Part shown: piece by piece, positions 53,962 through 62,144 of the stretch
How positions within the stretch are numbered: the first letter of the stretch is position 1
How the letters are laid out: every line of letters starts with the position of its first letter
DNA from: Allobosea sp. 67-29
Lineage (GTDB): Bacteria > Pseudomonadota > Alphaproteobacteria > Rhizobiales > Beijerinckiaceae
Length of the DNA: 64,000 nt
Direction: 5' to 3'
Assembly (NCBI RefSeq): GCF_001898115.1
Contig: NZ_MKSQ01000007.1
Location: forward strand, 223,324-287,323
Translations under genes and position numbers: made by a program
Notes under the pieces: model-generated
What the model saw: the letters and a program-made list of their open reading frames with translations, nothing else
Database searches by the model: none
What the model was told of the DNA's origin: nothing

Positions 53962-55005
53962 GTGAAATCCTACAAGATCGCCCTGATCCCGGGGGACGGC
54001 ATCGGAACCGCCGTCACCGAGGCCGCCTGGGAGGTGCTCGCCCGCGCGGCTCGCGGCGCCGGATTCGGGCTCGACGGCACGAGCTTCCCCTGGTCGTGCG
54101 ACTTCTACGAGAAGACCGGCGCGATGATGCCGGCCGACGGCATCGAGACCTTGCGCGGCTTCGACGCCATCCTGCTCGGCGCGGTCGGCTGGCCGAAGCG
54201 CGTGCCGGATTCGGTCTCGCTCCATGGGCTGCTGCTGCCCATCCGCAAGGCCTTCGTGCAATACGCCAATATCCGCCCGCACCGCCTGCTGCCGGGGGTC
54301 GAGGGGCCGTTGCGCGCCGGCAGCTTCGACATCCTGTGCATCCGCGAGAACACCGAGGGCGAATATGCCGGAGCCGGCGGGCGCGTCCATAACGGCACCG
54401 CCGACGAAGTCGCCGTCGAGACCTCGATCTTCACCCGCAAGGGCGTCGAGCGCATCCTGCGCTTCGGCTTCGAGCAGGCGCGCAAGCGCCGCGGCAAGCT
54501 CGCCTCGGTGACCAAGTCGAATGCGCAGAAATACTCGATGGTGTTCTGGGACGAGATCACCGCAAGACTCGCCGCCGATTATCCGGACATCGAGGTCGCC
54601 AACTACCATATCGACGCGATGGCGGCGCGCATGGTGATGGCGCCCGAGAGCCTCGACGTGGTCGTCGCCTCCAACCTGTTCGGCGACATCCTGACCGATC
54701 TCGGCGCTGCCATCCAGGGCGGCCTCGGCTTCGCCGCCTCCGCGAACATCAACCCGGAGCGCAATGTGCCCTCGATGTTCGAGCCGGTACACGGCTCGGC
54801 GCCCGATATCGCCCATCTCGGCATCGCCAATCCGATCGCGGCGATCTGGTCGGGCGCGATGATGCTCGAGCATCTCGGCGAGGCCGGCGCGGCAAAGGCC
54901 GTGATGACGGCGATCGAAGCCGCCACGGCCCGCGGCATCGGCATCGAGCCGGGCAAGCACAAGACCGAGGACATCACTGCCGCCATACTATCGGCGCTCG
55001 GCTGA
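53962..55005 (+). CDS. tartrate/D-malate dehydrogenase-type decarboxylating oxidoreductase
   Basis: 347 residues of the isocitrate/isopropylmalate dehydrogenase superfamily. It has LIPGDGIG at the N-terminus, the TtuC/DmlA-like DSVSLHGLLLPIRKAFVQYA, IRENTEGEYAGAGG, the metal site ASNLFGDILTDLGAAIQGG and MFEPVHGSAPDIA. The group oxidatively decarboxylates D-malate or tartrate to pyruvate or related products. GTG 53962 has GGAG before it; the longer in-frame extension lies inside the preceding gene. Confidence 0.9.
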   Translation: MKSYKIALIPGDGIGTAVTEAAWEVLARAARGAGFGLDGTSFPWSCDFYEKTGAMMPADGIETLRGFDAILLGAVGWPKRVPDSVSLHGLLLPIRKAFVQYANIRPHRLLPGVEGPLRAGSFDILCIRENTEGEYAGAGGRVHNGTADEVAVETSIFTRKGVERILRFGFEQARKRRGKLASVTKSNAQKYSMVFWDEITARLAADYPDIEVANYHIDAMAARMVMAPESLDVVVASNLFGDILTDLGAAIQGGLGFAASANINPERNVPSMFEPVHGSAPDIAHLGIANPIAAIWSGAMMLEHLGEAGAAKAVMTAIEAATARGIGIEPGKHKTEDITAAILSALG

Positions 55006-55019
55006 AGGAGACTGCACGC

Positions 55020-56483
55020 ATGACCATTCAAGCCCTTCATGACCCCGCTTTGCTGCGCGAGGCCTGCCTCATCGGCGGGCAATGGCGGGCCGCCGGTTCC
55101 GGCCGCACGCTCGACGTGATCGATCCCGCCACCCAGGAGGCAATTGGTGCCGTGCCGGATGCCGACGGCGCCGATACCCGTGCCGCGGTCGAGGCCGCGG
55201 CTGCGGCCTTCGGCGGCTGGCGCGCCAGGACGGCTGCCGAGCGCGCCGCGCTGCTGGAAGCCTGGCACGCGCTGATGCTGGAGCATGTCGAGGACCTCGC
55301 GCTGATCCTGACGCGCGAGCAGGGCAAGCCGCTGGCCGAGGCGCGCGGCGAGATCCGCTACGGCGCGTCCTTCGTCAAATGGTTCGCCGAGGAGGCCCGC
55401 CGTGTCGACGGCGCGACGATCCCGGCCCCGACCGCCGACCGGCGCATCATCGTGATGAAGGAGCCGGTCGGCGTCTGCGGCATCGTCACGCCCTGGAACT
55501 TCCCGAACGCCATGATCACCCGCAAGGTGGCGCCCGCCCTGGCCGCCGGTTGCACGGTGGTGATCAAGCCCTCCGAGCTGACGCCGTTCTCGGCGCTGGC
55601 GCTCGGCGTCCTGGCCGAACGGGCCGGCATCCCGCCCGGCGTCGTCAACATCGTCACCGGCATGCCGGCCGCGATCGGTGCCGAGCTCACCGGCAACCCG
55701 ACCGTCCGCAAGATCTCCTTCACCGGCTCGACACGAGTCGGCGCCCTGCTGATGCGGCAGGCTGCCGACGGCATCAAGCGGCTCAGCCTGGAGCTCGGCG
55801 GCAACGCCCCCTTCATCGTCTTCGACGATGCCGATCTCGACCTCGCCATCGACGGCGTGCTCGTCTCGAAGTTCCGCAATGGCGGTCAGACCTGCGTCTG
55901 CGCCAACCGCATCCTGGTGCAGGACGGCATCTACGACCGCTTCGCCGACAAGCTCGCGGCCCGCGTCGCGGCGATGAAGGTCGGCCCCGGCACGCAGGAC
56001 GGCGTCGATATCGGCCCGATGATCAACCGGGCGGCGATCGAGAAGATCGAGCGCCATGTCGAGGACGCGCTGTCGAAGGGCGCCCGGCGCCTCGCGGCCG
56101 CGGCCGACATGCCGAACGGAGCGCAATATGCGACGCCGGTCGTCCTCGGCGGCGCCACGACCGAGATGCAGCTCGCCGAGGAGGAGACCTTCGGCCCGGT
56201 CGCCCCGCTGTTCCGCTTCAGCAGCGAGGCGGAGGCGATCCGCATCGCCAACGGCACGCCGTTCGGGCTCGCCTCCTATTTCTTCACGCAGGACATGCGG
56301 CGCTCCTGGCGCGTCGGCGAGGCGCTCGAATTCGGGATGGTCGGGCTCAACACCGGCGCGATCTCGATGGAGGTCGCGCCGTTCGGCGGCGTCAAGCAGT
56401 CGGGGTTGGGCCGCGAGGGCTCGCGGCTCGGCATCGAGGAATATCTCGAAGTGAAAGCCTTCCATATCGGCGGGCTCGGCTGA
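55020..56483 (+). CDS. gabD: succinate-semialdehyde dehydrogenase-like (GabD family)
   Basis: 487 residues close in pattern to GabD: YGASFVKWFAEEARRVDG, the CGIVTPWNFPNAMITRKVAPA block, ISFTGSTRVG, Glu in LELGGNAP, nucleophile Cys292 in GGQTCVCANR with Cys294 two residues on (the redox pair known in GabD), and FGGVKQSGLGREGS. It oxidises succinate semialdehyde or a similar omega-oxo acid with NAD(P). With the class III aminotransferase further on, it could complete a GABA-like shunt. Confidence 0.9.
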   Translation: MTIQALHDPALLREACLIGGQWRAAGSGRTLDVIDPATQEAIGAVPDADGADTRAAVEAAAAAFGGWRARTAAERAALLEAWHALMLEHVEDLALILTREQGKPLAEARGEIRYGASFVKWFAEEARRVDGATIPAPTADRRIIVMKEPVGVCGIVTPWNFPNAMITRKVAPALAAGCTVVIKPSELTPFSALALGVLAERAGIPPGVVNIVTGMPAAIGAELTGNPTVRKISFTGSTRVGALLMRQAADGIKRLSLELGGNAPFIVFDDADLDLAIDGVLVSKFRNGGQTCVCANRILVQDGIYDRFADKLAARVAAMKVGPGTQDGVDIGPMINRAAIEKIERHVEDALSKGARRLAAAADMPNGAQYATPVVLGGATTEMQLAEEETFGPVAPLFRFSSEAEAIRIANGTPFGLASYFFTQDMRRSWRVGEALEFGMVGLNTGAISMEVAPFGGVKQSGLGREGSRLGIEEYLEVKAFHIGGLG

Positions 56484-56491
56484 CCCGCATG

Positions 56492-56521
56492 GAAAAAGGC
56501 GCCGGAGCTCATCCGGCGCCT
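56492..56521 (-). terminator. intrinsic terminator of the minus-strand amine oxidase gene
   Basis: AGGCGCCGGA (56497-56506) and TCCGGCGCCT (56512-56521) make a perfect 10-bp stem with a 5-base loop. On the minus strand it is followed by TTTTT, so it ends the gene at 56550-57827; on the plus strand no T-run follows, but the hairpin also lies just after the GabD-like gene. Confidence 0.8.
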
Positions 56522-56549
56522 CGCGGCTGGTCGGGGTAGAGGCGGCGAC

Positions 56550-57827
56550 CTACTGAATGCGGTCGAGCGCCTTGTAGTAGAGCCCGACCAGCGGCAGGAA
56601 CCAGGGCTTGCCGAAATGGCCCGGCACCGCCGGCCAGGCGAGACCTTCGAGCGGATTGCGATTGGGGCGGCCGAGGATCGCGTCGGCCATGATCATGCCG
56701 AGATGCGTCGACATCTGCGCGCCATGGCCGGAATAGCCCATCGCGTACCAGACGCCGTCCTCGTAGCCGGCGCGCGGATAGCGATCCTTGGTCATGTCGA
56801 CCAGCCCGCCCCAGCAATAGTCGATCTCGACATCCCTGAGCTGCGGGAAGATGCCGGCGAGGCTCGCGCGCAGGATGGCGCCGCTCTTTGCGTCGGAGGT
56901 CTGGTCCGACGTGGCGGAGAAGCGAGCCCGCCCGCCGAAGACCAACCGGTTGTCCGGCGAAAGGCGGAAGTAGTTGCCGATATTGAGCGAGGTCACGGCC
57001 GTGCGGTTGCCGGGCATGGTCGCCGCGACCTCGGCCTCGCTCAAAGGCCGCGTCGCGATCAGGAACGAGCCGACCGCGATGATCCGGCGCCGGAACCAGG
57101 AGAACGGCCCGGATGTGTAGGCGCCGGTCGCCACCAGCACGTCCTTCGCCGAGACGCTTCCGCGCGGTGTGCGGAGGACATGCCGCCCGCCCTCCTGCCG
57201 CCGGTCGGTGACGGGCGCGTGCTCATGGATCACCGCGCCGTGCCGGGCGGCCGCCGCGGCCAGGCCTGAAACGAAACGGCCCATATGCATCATGGCGCTC
57301 TTCTTCGAGAGCATCGCGCCATGGAACGCGTCGGAGCCGATCTCGCCCGCAAGCTCGGCCCGGCTCAGCATGGCGGTGTCGGGATCGGCCTCGCGATGCA
57401 GCACCTCGAAATTGCGGGTGAGCGAGGCGACATGTTCCGGCTTGGAGGCGAGCTTGAGCTTGCCGGCGCGCCGGAAGGAGCAGTCGATCCCCTCCTCCGC
57501 GACGATCCGCTCGACCGTATCGACGGAATTGTCGAAGGCCCTGTAGAGGGCGACCGCGCGCTCGCTGCCCAGCGCCGCCTTCGCCGCGATGAAGCTATGC
57601 GCCAGGCCGTTGTTGAGGTGGCCGCCATTGCGGCCCGAGGCTCCGTAGCCGACGCTTTCCGCCTCCAGCACCACGACCCGGGCGCCGGCCATGGCAAGCT
57701 GGCGCGCGGCGGCAAGGCCGGTGAAGCCGCCACCGACGACGGCCACGTCGTAGGAGCCCTCGACCGGCCCCTTGGCGGCGCCGGTGAAGCTGTCGGCCGT
57801 GTCATGCCAATAGGATTTGAACTGCAT
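56550..57827 (-). CDS. FAD-dependent amine/amino acid oxidoreductase (DadA/PuuB-like)
   Basis: 425 residues. FAD motif VVGGGFTGLAAARQLAMAG (near 30-50), the covalent-flavin-type neighbourhood GYGASGRNGGHLNNG typical of gamma-glutamylputrescine oxidase and related DAO-family proteins, and the C-terminal GYSGHGAQMSTHLG. Such enzymes deaminate an amine to the aldehyde. The lack of a signal peptide makes it cytosolic. It is convergent with the GabD-like gene and 11 bases after the HAD gene on the same strand. Confidence 0.87.
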   Translation of the reverse strand: MQFKSYWHDTADSFTGAAKGPVEGSYDVAVVGGGFTGLAAARQLAMAGARVVVLEAESVGYGASGRNGGHLNNGLAHSFIAAKAALGSERAVALYRAFDNSVDTVERIVAEEGIDCSFRRAGKLKLASKPEHVASLTRNFEVLHREADPDTAMLSRAELAGEIGSDAFHGAMLSKKSAMMHMGRFVSGLAAAAARHGAVIHEHAPVTDRRQEGGRHVLRTPRGSVSAKDVLVATGAYTSGPFSWFRRRIIAVGSFLIATRPLSEAEVAATMPGNRTAVTSLNIGNYFRLSPDNRLVFGGRARFSATSDQTSDAKSGAILRASLAGIFPQLRDVEIDYCWGGLVDMTKDRYPRAGYEDGVWYAMGYSGHGAQMSTHLGMIMADAILGRPNRNPLEGLAWPAVPGHFGKPWFLPLVGLYYKALDRIQ

Positions 57828-57838
57828 CGGCCGGGGCC

Positions 57839-58507
57839 TCAGAGCCCGAACACGCCGGGCAGGCCGCCGATGTCCTTGATCTCGGTGTAGCCGTAATAGG
57901 GATTCGCCGGCTCGTGACGGCGATTCACCCAGACCTTGTTCCTGATGCCGAGGTCATGCGCCGTCATCAGGTCGTAGCGGAACGATGACGAGACGTGGCA
58001 GACGTCCTCCGGCCCGCAGCCCAGCATGTCGAACATGTATTCGAACCCCTTCATGCGCGGCTTGTAGGAGCGGGCTTGCTCGGCCGTGAAGACGGCGTGG
58101 AACGGCGCGCCGAGCCGGGCGACATTGTGCGGGATCTGGGCGTCATCCGCATTGGAGAGGATGACGAGCGGGATCTCCTTCGCCACCTTGGCGAGGCCTT
58201 CAGGTACGTCCGGATGCGGGCCCCAGGTCGGGACCTGCTCATAGACCCAGCGCGCATCCTCGGGGCGGAAGGCGACGCCGTTGCTCCGGCAGGTCCGCTC
58301 CAGCGAATTGTAGACGACCTCCTCGTAGGGCTTCCAGTCGCCGAGGATCTCGTCGAGCCGGTAGGCCGAGAAGTTCGTGATGAACTGCTGCATCGCCGGC
58401 TCGTCGAGCTTGTCGCCATAGAGCGCGCGGGCAGCCTTATCCATCGCGAAGTAGATCAGCGTGCCGTGGCAGTCGAAGGTCACGAATTTGGGCTTGAAGA
58501 CGGTCAT
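57839..58507 (-). CDS. HAD superfamily protein, haloacid dehalogenase type II (copy A)
   Basis: 222 residues. Nucleophile Asp12 in TFDCHGTLIYF, motif II SNADD (in VILSNADDAQIP), a Lys in ARSYKPRMKGF and the late acidic motif HVSSSFRYDLMTAHDLGIRNKVW region. The residue two after the nucleophile is His, not the Asp that phosphatases need, so a dehalogenase-like or other hydrolytic role is likelier than phosphatase. ATG 58507 was preferred to a long low-complexity extension. It is first in a two-gene minus operon with the amine oxidase. Confidence 0.85.
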   Translation of the reverse strand: MTVFKPKFVTFDCHGTLIYFAMDKAARALYGDKLDEPAMQQFITNFSAYRLDEILGDWKPYEEVVYNSLERTCRSNGVAFRPEDARWVYEQVPTWGPHPDVPEGLAKVAKEIPLVILSNADDAQIPHNVARLGAPFHAVFTAEQARSYKPRMKGFEYMFDMLGCGPEDVCHVSSSFRYDLMTAHDLGIRNKVWVNRRHEPANPYYGYTEIKDIGGLPGVFGL

Positions 58508-58829
58508 CCGCGGAGATCCCCTGTGGCGAAACGGTTGTGTCCGTTGGCGAGGATCATAGCCGGCGCCGGATCGGCGCGAGCACCGCATTGCCCGCGGCAG
58601 GAAGCACAAACTGCCGTCCGTCCATGAGGCTATGGCAGAGAGTTGCGCCCGCATCGCCACTCTGCCCGCCATGCCCGCTGGTCGCCGGCTTCTCCTTGGC
58701 CGCCGTGGCATTCCATGCGGTCGCCGCGCATTCCTACGGCCGAAGATATCGCGACGGACCGTTCCTCGGGAGCAACTGCGCCGGCCCAGCGCCTATCCAT
58801 GATGCAACGGATACGAAGCGAAGAATCTC
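58508..58829. other. 322-base divergent intergenic region
   Basis: Holds the promoters of the HAD gene (minus) and GNAT protein B (plus). Frames crossing it are shadows without recognisable fold or start. I see no clear operator palindrome or terminator. Confidence 0.35.
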
Positions 58830-59681
58830 ATGGGCCAGGAAACGATCGATCTCGTCGCATTCGACGAAAGCCATCTCGGCGGCGCCGTCCTGCTCTCGCG
58901 AGAGGTCGGGTGGCCCCACCGGCGCGAGGACTGGGCGATGCTCCTGACCCTCAGCCACGGCTTCGTCGCGCTGGAGGGCGATGCCGTGGTCGGCACCGCG
59001 ATGCTGACGCCGTTCGGTGACGATTGCGCAACCGTCAACACGGTGATCGTGACAGCGCGGATGCGCGGGCGGGGCCTTGGCCGAAAGCTGATGGGTGCCG
59101 TCCTGCAAGCCTGCGGCTCGCGGGAATGCCGGCTCACCGCGACCGCAGACGGCCTTCCCCTCTACGAAAAGCTCGGCTTCGCCGCGACCCACGAAATCCG
59201 CCAGCACCAGGGCATTCCCGCGCCGCTGCCGGTGGATGCGGCGCGCGATGCCATCGATCTGGGCTGGGTCGGCCCGGAGAGCTTCCCCGCGATCGCCGCT
59301 CTCGATCTGGAAGCGCATGGGATGGATCGCCGCCCGCTGCTCAGGCTTCTGACCGAGGCCGGCCGAATGGTCGTGCTGCGGGAAGCCGGACGGACCGTCG
59401 GCTACGCCGCGCTGCGCCCCTTCGGCCGCGGCGAGGTGATCGGCCCGGTCATCGCGAGCACGCCGGAACAGGCACGCAGCCTCATGAGCTTCCTGATCGC
59501 CAGCCGGCCCGGTGCCTTCCTGCGCGTCGACACGGCCGAATGGCAGACGCTGTCGCCATGGCTGTCCGCGCGCGGTCTCGTGGGCGTCGGCGGCGGCATC
59601 GCCATGCGCCGCAACGCGACCGGCCGGTTGCCGCCCGGCCCCGCCAAACCCTTCGCTCTCGCCAGTCAGGCGCTCGGATAG
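58830..59681 (+). CDS. double-GNAT acetyltransferase-like protein B
   Basis: 283 residues with two GNAT-like halves: the N-half has VVGTAMLTPFGDDCATVNTV and the acetyl-CoA loop ARMRGRGLGRKLMGAV; the C-half has MVVLREAGRTVGYAALRPFG and ends FALASQALG. It is a diverged paralogue of protein A (48773-49678), sharing GWPH-R-DW near the N-terminus, RPFGRG.VIGPV and the ALASQALG tail. It precedes the aminotransferase gene by 14 bases, so it is operon-linked to amine metabolism. Confidence 0.82.
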   Translation: MGQETIDLVAFDESHLGGAVLLSREVGWPHRREDWAMLLTLSHGFVALEGDAVVGTAMLTPFGDDCATVNTVIVTARMRGRGLGRKLMGAVLQACGSRECRLTATADGLPLYEKLGFAATHEIRQHQGIPAPLPVDAARDAIDLGWVGPESFPAIAALDLEAHGMDRRPLLRLLTEAGRMVVLREAGRTVGYAALRPFGRGEVIGPVIASTPEQARSLMSFLIASRPGAFLRVDTAEWQTLSPWLSARGLVGVGGGIAMRRNATGRLPPGPAKPFALASQALG

Positions 59682-59695
59682 TCTGGAGAACCGCC

Positions 59696-61072
59696 ATGTT
59701 GAGCAATTCCCTGATCGAACTCGATCGCGAGCATTGGATTCATCCGGTCGCCTCCTATCGCGGCCATGAGAAGGCGGGAGTGCGCGTGCTGCGCTCGGCC
59801 AAGGGCGCGACCATCACCGACAGCTCCGGCAAGCAGCTCATCGACGGTTTCGCGGGCTTGTGGTGCGTGAATGCCGGCTACGGCCAGGACAGCATCGTCG
59901 AGGCCGCGGCGAACCAGATGCGCGAGCTGGCCTATGCGACGGGCTATTTCGGCCTCGGCTCCGAGCCGGCGATCCGGCTGGCGGCCGAACTCGCCGAGCG
60001 TTCGCCGGGCGACCTCAACCGCGTCTACTTCACGCTTGGCGGCTCCGACGCGGTCGACAGCACGGTCCGCTTCATCCGCTATTACCAGCAGGCCCGCGGC
60101 AAGCCGCAGAAGGACCAGTTCATCTCGCTCGAGCAGGGCTATCACGGCTCCTCGACCGTCGGCGCCGGTCTCACCGCCCTGCCCGCCTTCCATGCCGGCT
60201 TCGGCGTGCCCTATGACTGGCAGCACAAGATTCCGTCGCATTATACCTATCGCAACCCGGCCGGCTCGGAGCCGGCTGCGGTCATCGCCGCCTCCCTGGC
60301 GGCGCTGCGCGCCAAGGTCGAGGCACTCGGCGGAGCCGACCGCGTCGCCGCCTTCTATTGCGAGCCGATCCAGGGTTCCGGCGGCGTGCTCGTGCCGCCG
60401 CCGGGCTGGGTCAAGGCGATGCGCGAGCTCTGCCGCGAGCTCGATATCCTTTTCGTCGCCGACGAGGTCATCACCGGCTTCGGGCGCACCGGCCCGCTCT
60501 TCGCCTGCGAGGACGAGGATATCGTCCCCGACCTGATGACCGTCGCCAAGGGGCTGACCTCGGGCTATGTGCCGATGGGCGCCGTGCTGATGTCGCAGAA
60601 GGTCTACGACGTCATCGCGGACGGTGCGGGCGCGGCGGCGGTCGGCCACGGCTACACCTATTCCGCCCATCCGGTCAGCGCAGCGGTCGGCCTCGAAGTG
60701 CTGCGCCTCTACGAGAACGGGTTGCTCGAGAACGGCCGCAAGGCCGGCGCGCGCCTGATGGCCGGCCTCGAAAGCCTCGGCGATCACCCGCTCGTCGGCG
60801 AGGTGCGCGGGCGCGGCATGCTGGCCGCCGTCGAGCTCGTGACCGACAAGGCGAGGAAGACGCCGCTTCCTGCGGCTTCGGTGCCGGCCCAGCGCGTCTT
60901 CGACCGGGCCTGGAACCACGGTCTCGTCATTCGGGCCTTCGGCAACGGCGTGCTAGGCTATGCGCCGCCGCTGTGCTGCACCGAGGCCGAGATCGACGCG
61001 ATCGTCGAGCGGACCCGCGCGACACTCGACGAGACGCTGGCCGACCCGGATGTCCGGGCCGCGATGGCCTGA
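59696..61072 (+). CDS. class III omega-aminotransferase (PLP)
   Basis: 458 residues. It moves an amino group from an omega-amine or beta-amino acid to pyruvate or a similar acceptor. Landmarks: DGFAGLWCVNAGYGQ, TLGGSDAVDSTVRFIRYY, QGYHGSS, PLP-holding VADEVITGFGRTG, Schiff-base Lys285 in MTVAKGLTSGYVP and HGYTYSAHPV. It resembles putrescine:pyruvate (SpuC-like) and beta-alanine:pyruvate aminotransferases. ATG 59696 has GGAG upstream. Confidence 0.93.
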   Translation: MLSNSLIELDREHWIHPVASYRGHEKAGVRVLRSAKGATITDSSGKQLIDGFAGLWCVNAGYGQDSIVEAAANQMRELAYATGYFGLGSEPAIRLAAELAERSPGDLNRVYFTLGGSDAVDSTVRFIRYYQQARGKPQKDQFISLEQGYHGSSTVGAGLTALPAFHAGFGVPYDWQHKIPSHYTYRNPAGSEPAAVIAASLAALRAKVEALGGADRVAAFYCEPIQGSGGVLVPPPGWVKAMRELCRELDILFVADEVITGFGRTGPLFACEDEDIVPDLMTVAKGLTSGYVPMGAVLMSQKVYDVIADGAGAAAVGHGYTYSAHPVSAAVGLEVLRLYENGLLENGRKAGARLMAGLESLGDHPLVGEVRGRGMLAAVELVTDKARKTPLPAASVPAQRVFDRAWNHGLVIRAFGNGVLGYAPPLCCTEAEIDAIVERTRATLDETLADPDVRAAMA

Positions 61073-61363
61073 GGATCGCAGGCTCTGCGAGGGCGGAGCG
61101 GAAGCGAGGGTCGCATCTCTCCCCGCTCCCCGAGCCGAGATTCCGCCAAGGCTGCGAATTCGGAATTTTGTGCCGCCGGGTTTTGGACATTCAGCGTATC
61201 CGGCGAGCCTGCCGTGGGAAACTCGCTTATGGCCGACGCAGAGCGGCCGGGGAACACAGCGCAGCCGTCGCGACCAGCGACCGAATGAGCCGAAGGCGAC
61301 GCGACCACGCTCGCCGAGGACGACGAGTACCCGCACGCGACAGGCGGGAGAAGCGGAGAGGCG
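61073..61363. other. 291-base unexplained gap between aminotransferase and HAD genes
   Basis: Unusually long for genes that otherwise look like one operon. No supported gene; all six frames give Arg/Ser/Pro-rich shadow. A less GC-rich patch (about 61155-61205) lies inside it, and GGAGAGG near 61353 is the Shine-Dalgarno for the next gene. It may hold an internal promoter or be a dispersed intergenic repeat. Confidence 0.35.
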
Positions 61364-62080
61364 ATGGCTCAGGGTTTCAACGACTTCCGCTACATGACAT
61401 TCGACGTCGTCGGCACGCTGATCGATTTCGAGGGCGGCCTCATCGGCAGCCTGGCAGCCATCGCCCGCGAGGCCGGCGTGCCGTTCGACGGCGAGGAAGC
61501 GCTGAGCCTCTACCGTGCCGCACGCTATATGCCCGGTGTCGGGCGCTTTCCCGACGACCTCGTCCGCGTCTACGGCGTCATCGCGCCGAAGCTCGGCCTG
61601 CCCACCGGAGAAAGCCAGGGCAGGCGCCTGCGGGATGCCGTCAAGGACTGGCGCCCCTTCCCGGACAGCGCCGACGCGCTGGCCCGCCTGTCGAAGCGCT
61701 ACAAGCTCATCGCCATGACCAACGCCCAGCGCTGGGCCTTCGAGCATTTCTCCCGCGCTCTCGGCAACCCCTTCTATGCTGGCTTCACCGTCGACGACAC
61801 CGGCACGGAAAAGCCCGATCCCGCCTTCTTCGAGCAGGTCTTCGCCTTCGTCGAGACGGATGGCGGCTCGCGCGAGCAGATCCTGCATGTCGCGCAGAGC
61901 CAGTACCACGACATCGGAATCTCCCGGGAACTCGGCCTGACCAATTGCTGGATCCAGCGGCGCCACGCCCAGCCCGGCTATGGCGGCACGATCGAGCCCG
62001 AACGCTTCACCGAGCCCGACTTCCACTTCACCTCGATGGGCGCGCTCGCCGACGCCGTGGAGGCCAGTCTGGTTGCCTGA
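61364..62080 (+). CDS. HAD superfamily protein, haloacid dehalogenase type II (copy B)
   Basis: 238 residues. Nucleophile Asp14 in MTFDVVGTLIDFEGG, Thr motif II in IAMTNAQRW, Lys in DDTGTEKPDPAFF and the later HVAQSQYHDIGISRELGL. The residue two after the nucleophile is Val, again not the Asp of phosphatases. It is a distant relative of copy A at 57839-58507. It stands between the aminotransferase and the transporter genes, so it is probably part of the same pathway. Confidence 0.88.
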   Translation: MAQGFNDFRYMTFDVVGTLIDFEGGLIGSLAAIAREAGVPFDGEEALSLYRAARYMPGVGRFPDDLVRVYGVIAPKLGLPTGESQGRRLRDAVKDWRPFPDSADALARLSKRYKLIAMTNAQRWAFEHFSRALGNPFYAGFTVDDTGTEKPDPAFFEQVFAFVETDGGSREQILHVAQSQYHDIGISRELGLTNCWIQRRHAQPGYGGTIEPERFTEPDFHFTSMGALADAVEASLVA

Positions 62081-62144
62081 AGGAACCCGAACCGAAGAAG
62101 ACCAACGCCGGCACAACGGCGCAAATCAGAACAGGGGAATGAGC

